Source of the DNA: Gammaproteobacteria bacterium RIFOXYD12_FULL_61_37
GTDB taxonomy: Bacteria; Pseudomonadota; Gammaproteobacteria; Chromatiales; Chromatiaceae
Length of the DNA stretch: 41,445 nucleotides
Assembly: GCA_001801995.1 (NCBI GenBank)
Contig: MGZB01000024.1
Span: forward strand, 1-41,445
Direction: 5' to 3'
Both the position numbers and the translations under genes were made by a program. Each line of letters opens with the position of its first letter. Within the stretch, counting starts at the first letter, position 1. The notes beneath the pieces are model-generated. The model searched no databases. It saw nothing but the letters and a program-made list of their open reading frames with translations, and was not told the DNA's origin. Shown here one piece after another: positions 24,578 through 32,156 of the stretch.

Positions 24578-27500
24578 TCAGCCCAAACCGAGCAGAAAGG
24601 CCTCCGCCGGTATGGGGCGGCCGAAGAGGTAGCCCTGGTAGATGTCGCAGCCACGGGCACGAAGAAAGTCGCGTTGCGCCTCGGTCTCCACCCCCTCGGC
24701 CACCACGTCCAGGTGCATTTGGCTGGCGATGGCCATGATGGTCTCGACCAGGGCGGCATCATCGCTGTCCCGTGGCAACCCGGAGACGAAGCTCCGGTCG
24801 ATCTTGAGTTCTTGCAGGGGCAGGCGTTTGAGGTAGGCGAGCGAGGAATAGCCGGTGCCGAAGTCGTCGATGGAGAAGCGCACCCCCAGACGTTCCAGTT
24901 CGCTCATGCGGGAGATGGTTTCGCCGAGGTTGTCGAGCAGCATGCCCTCGGTGATTTCCAGGGTGAGATGAAACGGGCAGGCGCCGGTATCGGCAAGGGT
25001 CTGCCGCACCCCTTCCACGAATTGGGGCTCACGGAACTGCCGGGGGCTGACGTTGACCGCCACCCGCAGGTCATGCCCCCTGTTCTCTAAATGCTTGAGC
25101 AGCCGGCAACTTTCGGCCAGCACCCAGTCGCCGATGGAGACGATAAGCCCCACGTCCTCCGCCAGGGGAATGAAGGAGGCGGGCGAAACCAGCCCGCGGA
25201 CGGGGTGTTCCCAGCGCAACAGGACTTCGGCGCCGACAATGCGGCCCGAGGCGTCCTGCTGGGCTTGCAAATAGAGGCGGAACTCGCTTCGCGCCAGGGC
25301 CTCGCGCAGGTCGCGCTCCAGGGCAAGCCGCTGCTCGACGGCGGCCTGCATCGCGGGTTCGAAGAAGCAAAGGCAGTTGCGCCCGGCCTCCTTGGCCCGG
25401 TACATGGCCGTGTCGGCATGGCGCAGGAGTTCGTCGGGACCTTCATTGTCCTCCGGAAAGAGGGAGACACCCATGCTGGCGCTGACAAAGTGCTCGCCCC
25501 CTTCAAGCTTGTAGACCTGCCCCAGGGCCGCGCGCAGCTTCTCGGCTACGCCCCGCACAAGAGTAGCCGCCTCGGCGAGCTGACTGCCCAGATTGACCAG
25601 GAGCACCACGAACTCGTCGCCACCCAGGCGGGCCACGGCATCGTCCTGGCGCAGTTGGGAGGAGAGACGCCGCCCCACCTCCTGGAGCAGCAGATCACCC
25701 ATGGCATGGCCGTAGGCGTCGTTCAGGTTTTTGAAATGGTCCAGGTCGATGAACAGCAGTGCGCCGCAACGATGGTGGCGCCGGGCGGCGGCCAGTTCGT
25801 GACGCAGGCGCTCAAGCAGCAGACGGCGGTTGGGCAGCGCGGTGAGCGGATCGTAATAGGCGAGGCGCTCCACTTCGGCCTGGACCCGTTTGTGCTCGGT
25901 GATGTCCAGGAAATTGGCCACGAAATGGCTGATATGGCCGTCGCCGTCGCGGGCGCACTTGATGGAGAGCCACTCTGGATAAATCTCACCGTTCTTGCGC
26001 CGGTTCCAGATCTCCCCTTCCCATTGACCCTCTTCGTGCAAGCGCCGCCACATGGCGGCATAGAAGGCGGCATCCTGCTGGCCGGAGCGCAGCACCTCGC
26101 CCGGCGAACGGCCGGTCACCTCCGCTTCCGTGTAACCGGTGATGGCGGTGAAGGCGTTGTTGACCCGCAGGATCAGGCCCCGCTGGTCGGTGATGATGAT
26201 GGCCTCGGTGGTCTCGAAGGCCGTCGCCGCCAGGCGCAGGGCCTCTTCCGCCCGCTTGCGTCCGCTGATGTCCAGATGGGTGCCGGTGACGCGCAGGGCA
26301 TTGCCTTGGGCGTCCCATTCGGTGACGCGGCCACGGGTGAGCACCCAGCGCCAATCGCGATTCTTGGCGCGCATGCGGTGCTCGGCCTCGTATTGGGGCG
26401 TCAGGCCATGCAGGTGATCGTCCAGGGCGCGCCGCGCCAGGGGCAGGTCGGCGGGGTGGACCAGCTCCTCCCAAGTAGCGAAGACCTGTTTGATCTCGTC
26501 CAGACGGTAGCCCAGCATGCCGGCCCAGCGCTCGTCGTAGACCACGTCGCCGGTCTGCACGTTCCAGTCCCAGAGACCCAGATCAGCCCCCTTGAGGGCC
26601 AGGGCCAGGCGCGCGCGGCTCTCTTCCAGCGCGGTACGCAGACGGTAGGACTCGCTCACGTCGCGGAACACCATCACCACGCCGATCAGTTCCCCCTTGG
26701 CGTCGCGAATGGGGGCAGCGCTGTCGGAGATGTGGTGCCGGCGGCCGTCCCAGGCGACGAGCACGGTATGGTTGGCCAGGCCAACCACGCGGCCGGTCTC
26801 CAGCACTTGGCCGACTGGAATCTCGGCGGGCTGGCGGGTCAGGGCGTTTTCGATATGGAACACGTCGCCGACCGGCCTGCCGACGGCCTCTGCCTGGGTC
26901 CAGCCGGTGAGGGACTCGGCGATGGGGTTGAGGTAGCTGATCCGCATGGCGGTGTCGGTGGCGATCAGTCCGTCGCCGATGGACTGGAGGATGGCGGACA
27001 GCCGCCCCTCGCTCGCCGCCAGGGCCTGCACGGTGGTCTCCACCTCGCCCGCCATGTGGTTGAAGGCATCGATCACATGGCGCAGCTCGGGGCTGCCCTG
27101 GGGAAGGATGCGCTGGTCGAAGCGCCCGCCGGCCAGGGACCGGCTGCCCTCGTCCAGGGCCTGGAGGGGCCGCAGACCCAGGCGCAACACCAGCCAGATG
27201 CCCAGAAAATCCAGCCCGATGGCCAACGCCAGGATAGACAGGTGCTGCAACAGGCGTGACCAGGCGCGGTTGATGGCGTGCTGGGCGGTCAGGGTGATCT
27301 CGAAGCTGCCGTAGCTCCGCCCGCCGATCCCGGCATCGATATTGCCCTGGAGATCCCGCAGGCCCAGCCATCCGGCGAACCAGTCCGGCGTTTCCGGGGC
27401 CACCGGATCGTCGCGGCTCTCCAACCGGGTGCCGGAGGCGTCGCGATAGACGATGCCGGCGATGGTGGGGCGGCGGATCTGGCGGTCCAGGTTCTGCTGC

Positions 27501-27718
27501 AAGGAAGAGAAGTCACCGATCACCAAGATGTCGGCCACTTCCGCCGGCAATGTGCGCAGCTCACTGTCGAGTTGGGTGCCCAGGGCCATGGCCGCGTCGA
27601 GGGCATCGCTGCGGGCCGAGATGTAGAGCATGGCAAGGCCCGCGACCAGCAGGGCCAGGCTCGCCGTCACCAGCAGGCGGGCGACGAAGGGCAGTCGATC
27701 CCAGAGTCTGACGGACAT
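24578..27718 (-). CDS. HAMP-PAS x3-GGDEF-EAL membrane c-di-GMP enzyme
   Basis: The 1046-residue protein has TM1 near 14-35, a periplasmic domain about 36-155, TM2 near 160-185, HAMP to about 235, PAS domains about 240-360, 370-490 and 495-610, GGDEF about 615-785 and EAL about 795-1040. Cyclase motif GGDEF with an RQDD inhibitory site is intact. In the EAL domain EVLLRW, EITEG, DDFGTGYSS, LKIDRSF, AEGVET and YQGYLFG are all present, so phosphodiesterase activity is likely. The ATG at 27718 was chosen over an adjacent TTG. It follows a PhnD-like binding protein gene on the same strand, which may deliver the ligand signal to the periplasmic domain. Confidence 0.92.
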   Translation of the reverse strand: MSVRLWDRLPFVARLLVTASLALLVAGLAMLYISARSDALDAAMALGTQLDSELRTLPAEVADILVIGDFSSLQQNLDRQIRRPTIAGIVYRDASGTRLESRDDPVAPETPDWFAGWLGLRDLQGNIDAGIGGRSYGSFEITLTAQHAINRAWSRLLQHLSILALAIGLDFLGIWLVLRLGLRPLQALDEGSRSLAGGRFDQRILPQGSPELRHVIDAFNHMAGEVETTVQALAASEGRLSAILQSIGDGLIATDTAMRISYLNPIAESLTGWTQAEAVGRPVGDVFHIENALTRQPAEIPVGQVLETGRVVGLANHTVLVAWDGRRHHISDSAAPIRDAKGELIGVVMVFRDVSESYRLRTALEESRARLALALKGADLGLWDWNVQTGDVVYDERWAGMLGYRLDEIKQVFATWEELVHPADLPLARRALDDHLHGLTPQYEAEHRMRAKNRDWRWVLTRGRVTEWDAQGNALRVTGTHLDISGRKRAEEALRLAATAFETTEAIIITDQRGLILRVNNAFTAITGYTEAEVTGRSPGEVLRSGQQDAAFYAAMWRRLHEEGQWEGEIWNRRKNGEIYPEWLSIKCARDGDGHISHFVANFLDITEHKRVQAEVERLAYYDPLTALPNRRLLLERLRHELAAARRHHRCGALLFIDLDHFKNLNDAYGHAMGDLLLQEVGRRLSSQLRQDDAVARLGGDEFVVLLVNLGSQLAEAATLVRGVAEKLRAALGQVYKLEGGEHFVSASMGVSLFPEDNEGPDELLRHADTAMYRAKEAGRNCLCFFEPAMQAAVEQRLALERDLREALARSEFRLYLQAQQDASGRIVGAEVLLRWEHPVRGLVSPASFIPLAEDVGLIVSIGDWVLAESCRLLKHLENRGHDLRVAVNVSPRQFREPQFVEGVRQTLADTGACPFHLTLEITEGMLLDNLGETISRMSELERLGVRFSIDDFGTGYSSLAYLKRLPLQELKIDRSFVSGLPRDSDDAALVETIMAIASQMHLDVVAEGVETEAQRDFLRARGCDIYQGYLFGRPIPAEAFLLGLG

Positions 27719-27754
27719 CAACCCTTACCCTGAAATATGCGAAGCACCCTCGCC

Positions 27755-27774
27755 CCCTCCCCCTTGGGGGAGGG
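27755..27774. repeat. CCCTCCCCC hairpin between PhnD-like and GGDEF-EAL genes
   Basis: CCCTCCCCC-TT-GGGGGAGGG, a perfect 9-bp stem. A common type of intergenic GC hairpin. Confidence 0.5.
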
Positions 27775-27786
27775 TTGGGGAGGGGG

Positions 27787-27850
27787 AACGATCAAGGGGC
27801 GAGGCGCCCTCTTTATGTTCTGGTGTGGCTCGCCTCGCCCCATGATCGTT
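27787..27850 (-). terminator. Long hairpin overlapping the PhnD-like stop codon
   Basis: 20-base arms (AACGATCAAGGGGCGAGGCG at 27787-27806 and its complement at 27831-27850, one mismatch) around a 24-base loop. It could attenuate transcription from the binding-protein gene into the GGDEF-EAL gene, giving more of the former. No T-run, so it may instead be a repeat or mRNA stabiliser. Confidence 0.45.
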
Positions 27851-28688
27851 ACTCGATGTCCTTCACCAAGGTCTCCCGGTAGAAGTCCCAGTAGTTCTGG
27901 TAATCGCCCGGATCGGACGGCAGAAAGCCATAAGGGGGCTTCTGCTTGATGGTGGACGCGGCGGTTTCGAGCACCCTGGCCCCTTCCGGGTCATCCGGCA
28001 TGGCCGCGAAGGCCTGGCGCACCGCCTCCATCACCTTCTCGGGTACGCGCGGATGGGCCGAGACCGGCAGATTATGGTAGGGCTGAGACTCCCAAAGGAC
28101 ACGGTAGTTGATGCCCTCTCGCGCGGCGAAGGCGCGCATCACCTGGCTGTTGACCCCGGCGGCAACGACCCGGCCCGCCTTGAGCTGGCCCATGATGCCT
28201 TCCTGATTGCCGCCGAAGTTGGGGCTGACCGGGATGCCCTGGCGCAGCAAATGGTCCATGGGCACGGCATAACCGACAAAGGCCGCCTTGGAGGGAAAAC
28301 CCACCTCCAGCCCCTTGAGGCCGGCAAGGGACTGGTAGGGCGAATCGGCCAGAACGACGATCTGCCCGCTGATCGGCTCCCCCTTGGGCCGCAGGATGAC
28401 CCGGTAACCTTGCATCGAGGTGGCCGGTAGAAAGATGGTGTTGGAATAGACGAAGTCGTATTCGCCACGGGCGATGGCCTGATTGGACTCCGGCGCCGTG
28501 CGGGTGATCTTCATCTCCAGCGTCACCCCGGCCCGGCGGGAGACCCAGTCGAGGATAGGGTTCCAATACTCCGCCGTAAGGACGGGACTGCGTTGCGAAA
28601 GCACACCGAAGCTGTAAGGCCCGGCAAGCGCCACCGGCGACAGCTGCAGGGACAAGAGCAGAATGGAAAAGATTCTGAATGCGCGCAT
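27849..28688 (-). CDS. PhnD-like periplasmic substrate-binding protein
   Basis: The 279-residue protein starts MRAFRIFSILLLSLQLSPVALA, a signal peptide. The body is of the PhnD (phosphate/phosphite/phosphonate-binding) fold: FGVLSQRSPVLTAEYWNPIL, TRTAPESNQAIARGEYDFVYSN in part, GLEVGFPSKAAFVGYAVP. No ABC permease or ATPase is nearby; instead a HAMP-PAS-GGDEF-EAL gene follows, so it is more likely a ligand sensor for that protein than a transport component. AGAGG stands 9 bases before the ATG at 28688; the frame runs 32 codons further upstream without a plausible start. Confidence 0.88.
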   Translation of the reverse strand: MRAFRIFSILLLSLQLSPVALAGPYSFGVLSQRSPVLTAEYWNPILDWVSRRAGVTLEMKITRTAPESNQAIARGEYDFVYSNTIFLPATSMQGYRVILRPKGEPISGQIVVLADSPYQSLAGLKGLEVGFPSKAAFVGYAVPMDHLLRQGIPVSPNFGGNQEGIMGQLKAGRVVAAGVNSQVMRAFAAREGINYRVLWESQPYHNLPVSAHPRVPEKVMEAVRQAFAAMPDDPEGARVLETAASTIKQKPPYGFLPSDPGDYQNYWDFYRETLVKDIE

Positions 28689-28899
28689 GTTGAACAGCCT
28701 CTTGGTCGAATCGATGTCTGGTTGGTTCGCAACAGACGGAGAAGAGGCTGGAGTCCCTGCGGCCCCGGAGGTTCCCCGACGCACTATAAACTTAGATGGT
28801 TTTCCTGTTTATGGAAACGCCTGTGGGGCCGAGTGTATGGGAATTCCCGGAAAATGGGTCCGAAGAATTTGTGGTTAGGGTGTTACTCTTTCCATGCGA

Positions 28900-28916
28900 G
28901 TGGTTATAATAACCAC
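28900..28916. promoter_or_regulatory. hicAB operator and -10 element
   Basis: A perfect 17-bp palindrome GTGGTTAT-A-ATAACCAC contains the consensus -10 TATAAT (28905-28910). A repressor bound here, presumably HicB, would block the promoter. Transcription would begin around 28917, at the hicA ATG, predicting a leaderless or near-leaderless message. Confidence 0.65.
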
Positions 28917-28917
28917 C

Positions 28918-29100
28918 ATGGGCAGCAAGCAAATCATCAAGCTACTGGAAGCGGACGGCTGGGAGTTGCGTTCGGTGCACGGCAGTCATCACATCTTTCG
29001 CCACCCAACGAAGCCCGGTCATATCTGCGTGCCGCATCCAAAGCAGAATTTGGGCGTGGGCTTGGTGCACAAGCTGCTGAAGCAGGCTGGATTGAAGTAG
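28918..29100 (+). CDS. hicA: HicA-type mRNA interferase toxin
   Basis: The 60-residue protein has the HicA double-stranded-RNA-binding-like fold: KQIIKLLEADGWELRSVHGSHHIFRHP, with the catalytic His in GSHH (about residue 24), and ends LVHKLLKQAGLK. HicA cleaves mRNA until bound by HicB. No ribosome site precedes the ATG at 28918, in line with the promoter position. An ATG 8 codons earlier also lacks one. Confidence 0.93.
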   Translation: MGSKQIIKLLEADGWELRSVHGSHHIFRHPTKPGHICVPHPKQNLGVGLVHKLLKQAGLK

Positions 29101-29112
29101 AGGAGCGATGCC

Positions 29113-29508
29113 ATGAAATTCCCGATTGCGATTGAACCCTCCACCGAAAAAACGGCGTGGGGCGTGGTGGTGCCCGATCTTCCCGGCTGTTTCTCGGCGG
29201 GCGATTCCGCCGAGGATGCCTTTGCGAATGCCGTTGAGGCCATCGAGGCGCATTGCGAAATCCTGTCCGACGACGGCGTGGATATTCCCCTGCCGCGTCC
29301 TTTGGTCGAATGGCAGACCGATCCCGAATTTGCCGGGTGGGTGTGGGCGCTGGTGGAGGTGGATGTGTCCCGCTTCGAGGGCCGCGCCGAGAAAATCAAC
29401 ATCACCCTGCCGCGCCGTCTGCTGGCAAAAATCGACAGCTACGCCAAGGCCCACGGCGCCACACGATCCGGCTTTCTGGCCGAGGCGGCAAGGGCTGCTA
29501 TGCGATAG
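29113..29508 (+). CDS. hicB: HicB-type antitoxin
   Basis: The 131-residue antitoxin has an N-terminal degenerate RNase-H-like HicB fold (WGVVVPDLPGCFSAGDSAEDAFANA in part) and a C-terminal ribbon-helix-helix DNA-binding end (INITLPRRLLAKIDSYAKAHG). It begins 12 bases after hicA with GAGGAG upstream. It neutralises HicA and is expected to repress the operon through the palindrome over the promoter. Confidence 0.93.
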   Translation: MKFPIAIEPSTEKTAWGVVVPDLPGCFSAGDSAEDAFANAVEAIEAHCEILSDDGVDIPLPRPLVEWQTDPEFAGWVWALVEVDVSRFEGRAEKINITLPRRLLAKIDSYAKAHGATRSGFLAEAARAAMR

Positions 29509-29593
29509 GTGTGTGACGAGCTGTGACGCCGCAAGGACGCGGGGAAGACCTGATTCGCCAGAACGGCTGTTATGTGTCGTAACTTGGTAAATA

Positions 29594-29668
29594 TGGTGGG
29601 TCGTGAAGGATTCGAACCTTCGACCATCCGATTAAAAGTCGGATGCTCTACCACTGAGCTAACGACCC
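29594..29668 (-). tRNA. tRNA-Lys (UUU)
   Basis: On the minus strand GGGTCGT pairs with ACGACCC to form the acceptor stem. The D arm (GCTC...GAGC), anticodon stem TCCGA/TCGGA with loop CTTTTAA (anticodon TTT), T arm GAAGG-TTCGAAT-CCTTC and an encoded CCA complete a 75-base cloverleaf. Some tRNA genes are attachment sites; no integrase lies near this one. Confidence 0.97.
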
Positions 29669-29732
29669 ATAAGGGAGGTGCGAATTCTACAGGAATGGTG
29701 CCGGTTAGGAAACCCGGCTTTTCTGGCGCGGA

Positions 29733-29762
29733 GGGCGGCGGGGCAAGCCGCCGCCCTTTTTT
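29733..29762 (+). terminator. Strong Rho-independent terminator
   Basis: GGGCGGCGG ... CCGCCGCCC stem (9 bp, 6-base loop) followed by TTTTTT on the plus strand. It can end rightward transcription from hicAB. On the minus strand it sits just past the YeeE stop but without a T-run. Confidence 0.8.
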
Positions 29763-29764
29763 GT

Positions 29765-31030
29765 TTAGACTGGATCGAGCTTCCGCAGGGCGGCCGGCAG
29801 CAGCTTCAGATCGGCCAGCGAGGTCAGCAGGGCCTTGATGAAGGTGGCTTCGTCTTCGTAGACCATCTTGTAGTACTGGATCTTCATGGTCAGGGCGCTG
29901 CCGAGGACGATGGCGCCGAAGGTGAGGAAGGAGCCCAGGGCCAGGGTCGAAACGCCGGTGATGGCCTGGCCGATGGTGCAGCCCATGGCAAGCACACCGC
30001 CGAAACCCATCAGCAGGGCGCCTATGATGTGGTTGGCAAAGTCGCCGAGGGAGCTGAACCACTCGATGCGGAAGCGGCGGTTGAGGAGCGACCAGAGAAA
30101 GGAACCGGCGATAACGCCCAGAAGCGACATGACGCCGAAGGTCAGCAGCGCCGAATCAAGCCCGCTGCTCAGAAAGCCGAGGGTCTGCCCCATGGGATTG
30201 ATGAAGGTGAAGGACTGGGGGCTGAGGGGGCGGCCCTGATCCGGCTTGCCTTCGGGGGATTCCGCCAGCATGTCCCACTGGTCGTAATAGGCGGTCAGGT
30301 TGTAGACCTCCCCGCCGGCATTCACGGCGACGTTGCTGGTGAGATACCAGGCGCCGAGGATGACGAGCCCCACCATCAGGCCGCCCAGGATGTTGTCGAA
30401 ATTGCGGCGGAAATCGGCTGATTTGAAGATGTAGCCGAGCAGGCCCAGGCCGATGACGGCAGCGGCCACCAGTCGCAGGGTGGCGGCGCCTTCTGCTCCG
30501 CCCAGCACGGCCCCCAGGTCCTGGCTCGCGCCCAGGTTCACGGAGAGGGGACGAATCCAGCCGATGAAGAAGAGCGACATCAGGGTCTGATCGGTACCGG
30601 GGAAGGGGTTCACCATGAAGTAGGCGATCAGGGCAATGACGGCCAGGACGAAAATGGACTTGATGTTGCCGCCGCCGAGACGGATCAGCACCTTGTTGCC
30701 GCAACCGCTGGCCAGGGTCATGCCGATGCCGAACATCAGGCCACCGAGGATGTGTTCCGCCAGCAGGAGCTGACCGCCGCGATAGGGGGGAAAGGCATCG
30801 CCGGGGCGGGCCAGACCAGCCGATTCCAGGATTGCCACGCCGATCACGGCCACCGCGATGGCCAGAAGCCAGGCCCGGATGCGGCCGTAGTCGCCCATGT
30901 TCACCGCGTCGGAGACGGCGCCCATGGTGCAAAAGTTGGTCTTGTTGACCACCGCGCCCATGACCACCGCCAAGGCGAAGGTCGCCCAAAGCATTAAGGA
31001 TTGCGCTTCGGCAAAGGTTTCAAAGGTCAT
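29765..31030 (-). CDS. YeeE/YedE-family sulfur-compound transporter
   Basis: Inner-membrane protein of 421 residues with about ten to twelve helices. It is built as two related halves, each with the family signature: NFCTMGAVSDAV (Cys34), TLASGCGNKVLIRLGGG (Cys110) and LAMGCTIGQAITGVSTL (Cys351). In the structurally studied YeeE/TsuA protein, three such cysteines pass thiosulfate through the membrane, so import of thiosulfate or a related sulfur anion is likely. GAGGAG lies 7 bases before the ATG. It follows a PhnD-like gene on the same strand. Confidence 0.9.
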   Translation of the reverse strand: MTFETFAEAQSLMLWATFALAVVMGAVVNKTNFCTMGAVSDAVNMGDYGRIRAWLLAIAVAVIGVAILESAGLARPGDAFPPYRGGQLLLAEHILGGLMFGIGMTLASGCGNKVLIRLGGGNIKSIFVLAVIALIAYFMVNPFPGTDQTLMSLFFIGWIRPLSVNLGASQDLGAVLGGAEGAATLRLVAAAVIGLGLLGYIFKSADFRRNFDNILGGLMVGLVILGAWYLTSNVAVNAGGEVYNLTAYYDQWDMLAESPEGKPDQGRPLSPQSFTFINPMGQTLGFLSSGLDSALLTFGVMSLLGVIAGSFLWSLLNRRFRIEWFSSLGDFANHIIGALLMGFGGVLAMGCTIGQAITGVSTLALGSFLTFGAIVLGSALTMKIQYYKMVYEDEATFIKALLTSLADLKLLPAALRKLDPV

Positions 31031-31080
31031 CTCTCACTCCTCGTTGATCGGGCACCCGATGCGTTTCGTATTGTATTGAT

Positions 31081-31094
31081 GGATATCAATATCC
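31081..31094. promoter_or_regulatory. Palindrome in the yeeE upstream region
   Basis: GGATAT-CA-ATATCC, a perfect inverted repeat about 50 bases upstream of the transporter start. A possible -10 (TACAAT on the minus strand, about 31069-31074) is just downstream. Possible operator for an unknown regulator. Confidence 0.45.
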
Positions 31095-31130
31095 TACCAA
31101 GTACCTCGGTATTTTATCCATAGCGAAATT

Positions 31131-31147
31131 CACCATTTTGAATGGTG
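31131..31147 (-). terminator. Hairpin after the second PhnD-like gene
   Basis: CACCATT-TTG-AATGGTG, a 7-bp stem 24 bases beyond the gene's stop on the minus strand. Only a short AATTT follows, so it is a weak terminator candidate and read-through into the yeeE gene is possible. Confidence 0.35.
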
Positions 31148-31170
31148 GGTGGTGGCCGATCCACCAGCTA

Positions 31171-31983
31171 TTACACCGGATGGGGGCAAGAACATTGGCC
31201 GGGGCCGTGCGGGGCAGCCTTCTCCGTGGCTTTGGCCGCATCATCCCTGACCGGGATGCCGATGCGGTTGAGTTCGCGCACGGACTCCAAGACGCTCCCG
31301 TCCACCGGCGACCAGCGGGAAAAGCCTAGCCCCTTCAGGATCTCGGCCCCTTTCGGGTCTTCGTGCATGCCGAGCAGGAGATGGCGCAGTCTTTCGATCT
31401 GATCACCCAGTTCGGGAGAGGCCATGATGATGTGCGAAGACTTCTGTTCCTCGGAGAGGAAAAAGGCCCTTACGGTGCTTTTCCCCAGATTGGTCAGCGA
31501 ACGGTAAAAGTCGTCGTAGACGAAACCGTAGCGGAACTCCCCTCGCACCACCGCGTTCATCACCGACAGCCAGGAATCGCGGTTCACGACCGCCCTGGGT
31601 TGAACCCCACGGGTAGCCAAGGCGTATAGGGCCAGGTTGGTGGGCAGCATGGAGTTGACCGAGACCACCTCGCGATCGGCCAGATCTTCCAGGCTCGGCG
31701 CCTCGACCTGGTCGTTGGCGACTATGACCACCTCGTCGAACAGACCATGCGGCCGGCCCAGGACCGTATAGCCCTCGTTCTCGGCCAGCTTCAGGGAGTC
31801 ACGGGGATTGGCGTAGACGATCTGGCCGGATCTCAGGTTGGCGTGGAACTCTTTGAAGTCCAGCGAGACGCTGAAGATAACGCCCGGCGCCAGACGGGAG
31901 CTCAGGTATTGGGAAAGGAAAAACCAGCGTTCGGGATTGCGCGATGTATCGTGCGGACACACCATCATCTTAATCTTTTGCAT
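31171..31983 (-). CDS. PhnD-like binding protein lacking a signal peptide
   Basis: The 270-residue protein has the PhnD-type fold (FKEFHANLRSGQIVYANPRD; DLADREVVSVNSMLPTNLAL; VVRGEFRYGFVYDDFYRSL) but begins MQKIKMMVCPHDTSRNPERW with no signal peptide or membrane segment, so it would be cytoplasmic. The C terminus is unusual, ending QCSCPHPV with a CxC pair and a His that could bind metal or a sulfur species. It precedes a YeeE-type sulfur transporter on the same strand (140-base gap). A role as intracellular sulfur-ligand binder or sensor is inference. GAGGGG lies ahead of the ATG. Confidence 0.8.
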   Translation of the reverse strand: MQKIKMMVCPHDTSRNPERWFFLSQYLSSRLAPGVIFSVSLDFKEFHANLRSGQIVYANPRDSLKLAENEGYTVLGRPHGLFDEVVIVANDQVEAPSLEDLADREVVSVNSMLPTNLALYALATRGVQPRAVVNRDSWLSVMNAVVRGEFRYGFVYDDFYRSLTNLGKSTVRAFFLSEEQKSSHIIMASPELGDQIERLRHLLLGMHEDPKGAEILKGLGFSRWSPVDGSVLESVRELNRIGIPVRDDAAKATEKAAPHGPGQCSCPHPV

Positions 31984-32004
31984 CTCTGCCCCTCTCTCTA
32001 ACGG

Positions 32005-32020
32005 AATAATCGAGATTATT
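32005..32020. promoter_or_regulatory. Palindrome upstream of the cytoplasmic PhnD-like gene
   Basis: AATAATC-GA-GATTATT, a perfect 16-bp inverted repeat 22 bases before the start codon, just upstream of the ribosome site. Possible operator. Confidence 0.45.
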
Positions 32021-32047
32021 TTTTTGGCGGAGAAAGATTACATGGAC

Positions 32048-32066
32048 GGGGCGTCCACGACGCCCC
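32048..32066. repeat. GC hairpin in the glmM-PhnD-like interval
   Basis: GGGGCGT-CCACG-ACGCCCC, a perfect 7-bp stem without a T-run on the minus strand. It may be a second stop signal behind glmM or part of the leader of the next gene. Confidence 0.4.
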
Positions 32067-32092
32067 TCAATACCTATGGAGTAATCGGGTGA

Positions 32093-32124
32093 ATTCCAGG
32101 GGGCACGCCATCCCCCCGTGGAAT
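32093..32124 (-). terminator. Hairpin after glmM
   Basis: ATTCCAGGGGG pairs imperfectly with CCCCCGTGGAAT across a short loop, about 33 bases past the glmM stop. No T-run. Confidence 0.45.
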
Positions 32125-32156
32125 AGCCTTCGACCTCCCTAACCATGGCGCCGGGT

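Noticed and set aside
29594-31030. tRNA-Lys as an attachment site for a genomic island
   Set aside because: No integrase, no direct repeat of the tRNA end was found in the window, and neighbours are not phage-like.
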